This document shows, in pieces, positions 60,939 through 64,000 of a stretch of 64,000 bases of DNA. This stretch comes from Acridotheres tristis (taxonomy: Eukaryota; Chordata; Aves; Passeriformes; Sturnidae). The first letter of the stretch is position 1, and each line of letters starts with the position of its first letter. The notes beneath the pieces were generated by a model. That model was given only the letters and a program-made list of their open reading frames with translations, made no database searches and was not told the DNA's origin. The DNA lies in the NCBI GenBank assembly GCA_037013685.1, contig CM072908.1, positions 5,841,001-5,905,000 of the forward strand, written 5' to 3'. Position numbers and translations under genes: made by a program.

Positions 60939-62796
60939 GTAAGTATGAAGTGACTGTGGCACGGGGGACCCCAGTGGGATGGGTCACCATGGGTCACTGT
61001 GGCAGGGGTCAGGGGAGGGACAGGGAATGGACATCTCAGCCCCAGGGCAGTGCTGATGAGACAAACAGACCATGTCTGCTGGGAAAATGCCAGCCTGACA
61101 GACTGGCAGAGGGATACAGCTCTTTTGGAAATGCCATTTAACCCTCCATGTCCCCTGGTGGGCACCAGGCTGCCACCAGGTGCTGAACTGTGAAGGGACT
61201 CAGGAACTGGGACATGCTAAGAAATGTCTCATTCCTCACTGCACTGGGTGAGCATCGGGGGGAACAGCCCCAAATGACCAGGAGCTCCCAACCAGCTGTT
61301 ATCCCAGGAATTTCTGTGGGACCTGGGCAAGAGGGGTGGGGGAGCCTCCCCTGTGGATCACATTTATGGGAATGGGGATGCAAACTCAGCCCTGTGGTGT
61401 GTCCAGGAGGGATGGCAGGGTGGGACCCCCACATGAGCCTGTCACCTCCACTGCCTGCATCCTTGCCACACGCTCCCTTCACTTGCATTTCCAGGTTTTC
61501 CTGCCACAGTAGCTTTCTGGAAATAGTGAGTTTGGATGTCAGGGTGACCTGGCTGGAAGGATTTTGCTCATTCATTTAGTGAACAGAAACAATCCCATAA
61601 ATACCCACAGGACCAACTGCAAGGCACAGTGGGGCTTTCTGCAGGCACAAAACGTGCCAAATTGGGGTGCCTACCTGGCTTTTGCTGCTGTGTTGATTTT
61701 TCATGTCCATTCTTTTTATCCTCTCTCTGAACTAAACGGTCCTAATCTTTTCAATTCCACCTCCCACAGAAATCTTCCCAGGCCTCTAATAATTTTCATT
61801 GATCTGTTGCTTGAGACTTTCAGTCCCTGCACTGCTTGAGCAGGAGTGATCAGAACAGTGAATTCATAATAATGCCAATGATCAGATTTCTATCAGACTT
61901 TATCATTTATGTAAATATATTAAATCGTTAACTCAGCTCTAATTTTAGCAGTTAGTTGTTGCAATGATGAGTATCCTGGGAATGTAAGAGATTGAGAGGT
62001 ACAAGGTCAGAGGGGACCGTGGAACTAATGTGATGTGATCTCCTGCATAAATACAGACCTTCAGACCTGTCAATTAATTCAGCTCTCAGAGCAGCCCAGC
62101 TTTGAGGAAAAAACATCCTTGGCTGCAAAATTGCTGGTGCTGGTAAATCCTCCAGGTCCTGTGGTGATGCTGTTAACAGCCCCTGTTAAAAACTGATCCC
62201 TACGAGGGTTTGCCTGGCTCCAGTCTGCAGCCAGGGACCTTCCTGTGCCTCTGCCTGGGTGAGGCAGATGCTGTCCTCCTCCTGGCTGTCCTTGGCTGTC
62301 ACTGCTGTCCTGTCACTAATCAGCTGTCATCTCATCCCAGCCCTGCTGCCAAATCCTGCCATCCTGGAGGAGCCTGACACGCATTCAGGGAATCAGGGAC
62401 CAGGGCTTCCTCTGCTCCCCTGCAAGGGAGAATGTTGCTGGGATTTTCTGGGAGTCAGGGCTGCTTTCCATTGTCCACATCCAGTGTTCTGTCCTTAATC
62501 CCTCCCTGGGCAATTCCTCCCCATGGTCAGACCATCTGCTGCTCACAGACTGCCCAGGACTCTCCTTCTGGATGACCCCAGGCCCTTGTCCCTGTCAGGA
62601 ATGCAGGTGGGATCCTTGGCACCACTGAGTGACTTGGGTGAGGATGAATCCCCCTGAGCTGTGCTGGGCAGGACTTTGCACTCCCAAAACACACAAAAGG
62701 GCTGAGCCTAAAGGAGCCTCATTCTCACCACACCAGGGACTTGCAGCATCCTGGGCTGGACATTCACAAATCCAGGGATGAATCCAGAGCCCCAGC

Positions 62797-63475
62797 TGTT
62801 GGGAAGGATGAGGATTTGACAGGAAGGTCTCACAGATATGTGTGTATAACAGAAAGATCTGTGAATGTAGAGTCTGAAGAAGGAATAGAAATGATAGCAA
62901 GTTTTGATACAGAAGAAAAGAATTGCTGAGCCAGTCTGGCTGGGTAACTAAGAAGGCCAAAGGTATGTTAGTATGTGAGTTGGAAGGGGTTTTTATGACT
63001 CAGAGCAAAGGATAAATCCACCTCAAACAAAAGATTGTTTTACCAAACAAAAGGATTTTACAGGGAAACAAGAAAGCCAATGTTGCAAGTAGAGAAAAGA
63101 TCTCAGAATTTTCCACTGTGAGAAAACTGAAAAACAACTTCTAGCTTCAACTGTAACATACTGACCTTTCGTGATTGGGAAAGTGTAACATGACCATGGT
63201 AATGTTGGTAGTTATGACAGGCTGTAGGTGATAGTAAAGGTATTGATTGGTTGTCATGTTTTAAGATGCTCTGTAATGAAAAGTCTAGAATGCATTGAAA
63301 CCAGAACTAGAGAGGCTTCAGAGAACCCAGAGCTGTGGCTGAAAAGGCTGTGGGCTGGGCTATGGTCACCCATGGCCTGTGAATTGCTGCATCCTCTGGA
63401 TACAATAAACAGCATTTTAAAGAGCAACTTGCAGCCCCACATCCCAGCCCATTTGGACTGTCACTGTGACTGTCA
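62797..63475 (+). mobile_element. Probable solo LTR, type E, in intron 2
   Basis: The block runs from TGTTGGGAAGGATGAGG to CACTGTGACTGTCA (TG...CA) and carries AATAAA at 63404-63409 near its right end. The AT-rich, purine-rich left part resembles a passerine LTR known from memory. No target-site duplication is seen, so the ends are approximate. Confidence 0.6.
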
Positions 63476-63609
63476 GGTCACCACAGGACTGGGAGTCTCA
63501 GGGCTTTCTACAGCAGATGCCCAGCACTCCTTCACCAACAGCTCGTGAACACTAGCACATCTGAATTCTCTATATTGTACATCCATATTCTCCATATATT
63601 CTCCATTGG

Positions 63610-63760
63610 TGATGTTTATTAAAAATATATAATAAATTAATAAATAATATTTATAATTAATTACATAATATATAATACATTAAATAAAATAGTAAGGAAA
63701 CTTTTTAAAAAGAGTAAATAATAAATATAATAAAGAATAAAAAGAAATTATAATACTGGA
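63610..63760. repeat. AT-rich low-complexity tract
   Basis: Almost only A and T, in AATAAT, TAAATA and ATATAT words. Confidence 0.85.
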
Positions 63761-64000
63761 TGCCAGAAAAGTAGAAGAAAACCAAAAAGGCAACATTAGG
63801 AGCTGTGGAACACCCAACACCAGAGCCACCTCCTGGCCGTGCTGCTGAGTCCTACAGGACCTTAGGCAGTGGTGGGGTAACTCCACTGTGCTTTTGCCCA
63901 AACTGTGGCCCTGTTACTGACAGGATGACCACACACCAGTGTGGAAATTACCCTGAACACCCTCAGCTTTGCATGTCTTTTTCTAGCTGGGTGTTTTAAT

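Larger units (their letters stand above)
60939..64000 (+). other. EPHA8: Partial intron 2 of the Eph receptor gene
   Basis: The intron starts with GTAAGT and runs off the window. It contains unique GC-rich sequence, an AT-rich block at 61855-62000, a probable solo LTR (62797-63475) and an AT-rich simple tract (63610-63760). Exon 3 should begin with a Trp codon followed by the D/E-x-I-x-E-V-D-E region, and I found no such reading on either strand. Confidence 0.75.

Overview
The window is vertebrate nuclear DNA, most likely from a songbird or close relative. It has no bacterial-style operons. Many truncated CR1 LINE 3' ends carry the avian tail (runs of ATTCTATG-type sequence and a GGTTGGAAGGGACCTT-type core), and there are several LTRs of the types common in passerine genomes. 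Long microsatellites and minisatellites in GC-rich DNA suggest a microchromosome. Nearly every open reading frame is chance, or an artefact of a repeat lacking stop codons.

One protein-coding gene can be supported: the 5' end of an Eph receptor tyrosine kinase on the + strand, best matched to EPHA8. Exon 1 (48159-48243) encodes the signal peptide and lies in a CpG-rich promoter region. Exon 2 (60874-60938) is exactly 65 bp and encodes the conserved start of the ephrin-binding domain (VNLLDTSTIVGDWGW, MTYPSHG). The phase, splice sites and branch-point context all fit. Intron 1 is 12,630 bp. Exon 3, which carries most of the ephrin-binding domain, lies beyond the right edge.

Layout: 1-47.7 kb is the region upstream of the gene. 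It holds about 13 CR1 fragments in both orientations, seven LTRs of four kinds, a 49-bp minisatellite (21.6-22.6 kb), a 17-bp minisatellite (23.2-23.8 kb) and a compound pentanucleotide array that starts at a CR1 tail (31.0-31.4 kb). 47.7-49.4 kb is the CpG-rich promoter and exon 1. 48.2-60.9 kb is intron 1, where I recognise no CR1 or LTR, only simple repeats: a 7-bp AT-rich array, a TACTGGGA minisatellite, a G-rich 11-bp array and a long GATATA array. 60.9-64.0 kb is exon 2 and the start of intron 2, with one more LTR and an AT-rich tract.

I found no tRNA, rRNA, CRISPR or prokaryotic feature and no convincing new system. The most useful observations are the Eph receptor exons, solo LTRs with matching target-site duplications, a chimeric LTR that shares an identical left half with its relatives but has a different right half, the CR1-tail pentanucleotide ladder, an array of splice-donor-like repeats, and the transposon-poor stretch around the gene. 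Family names for repeats come from memory of their consensus structure and were not checked by a search.
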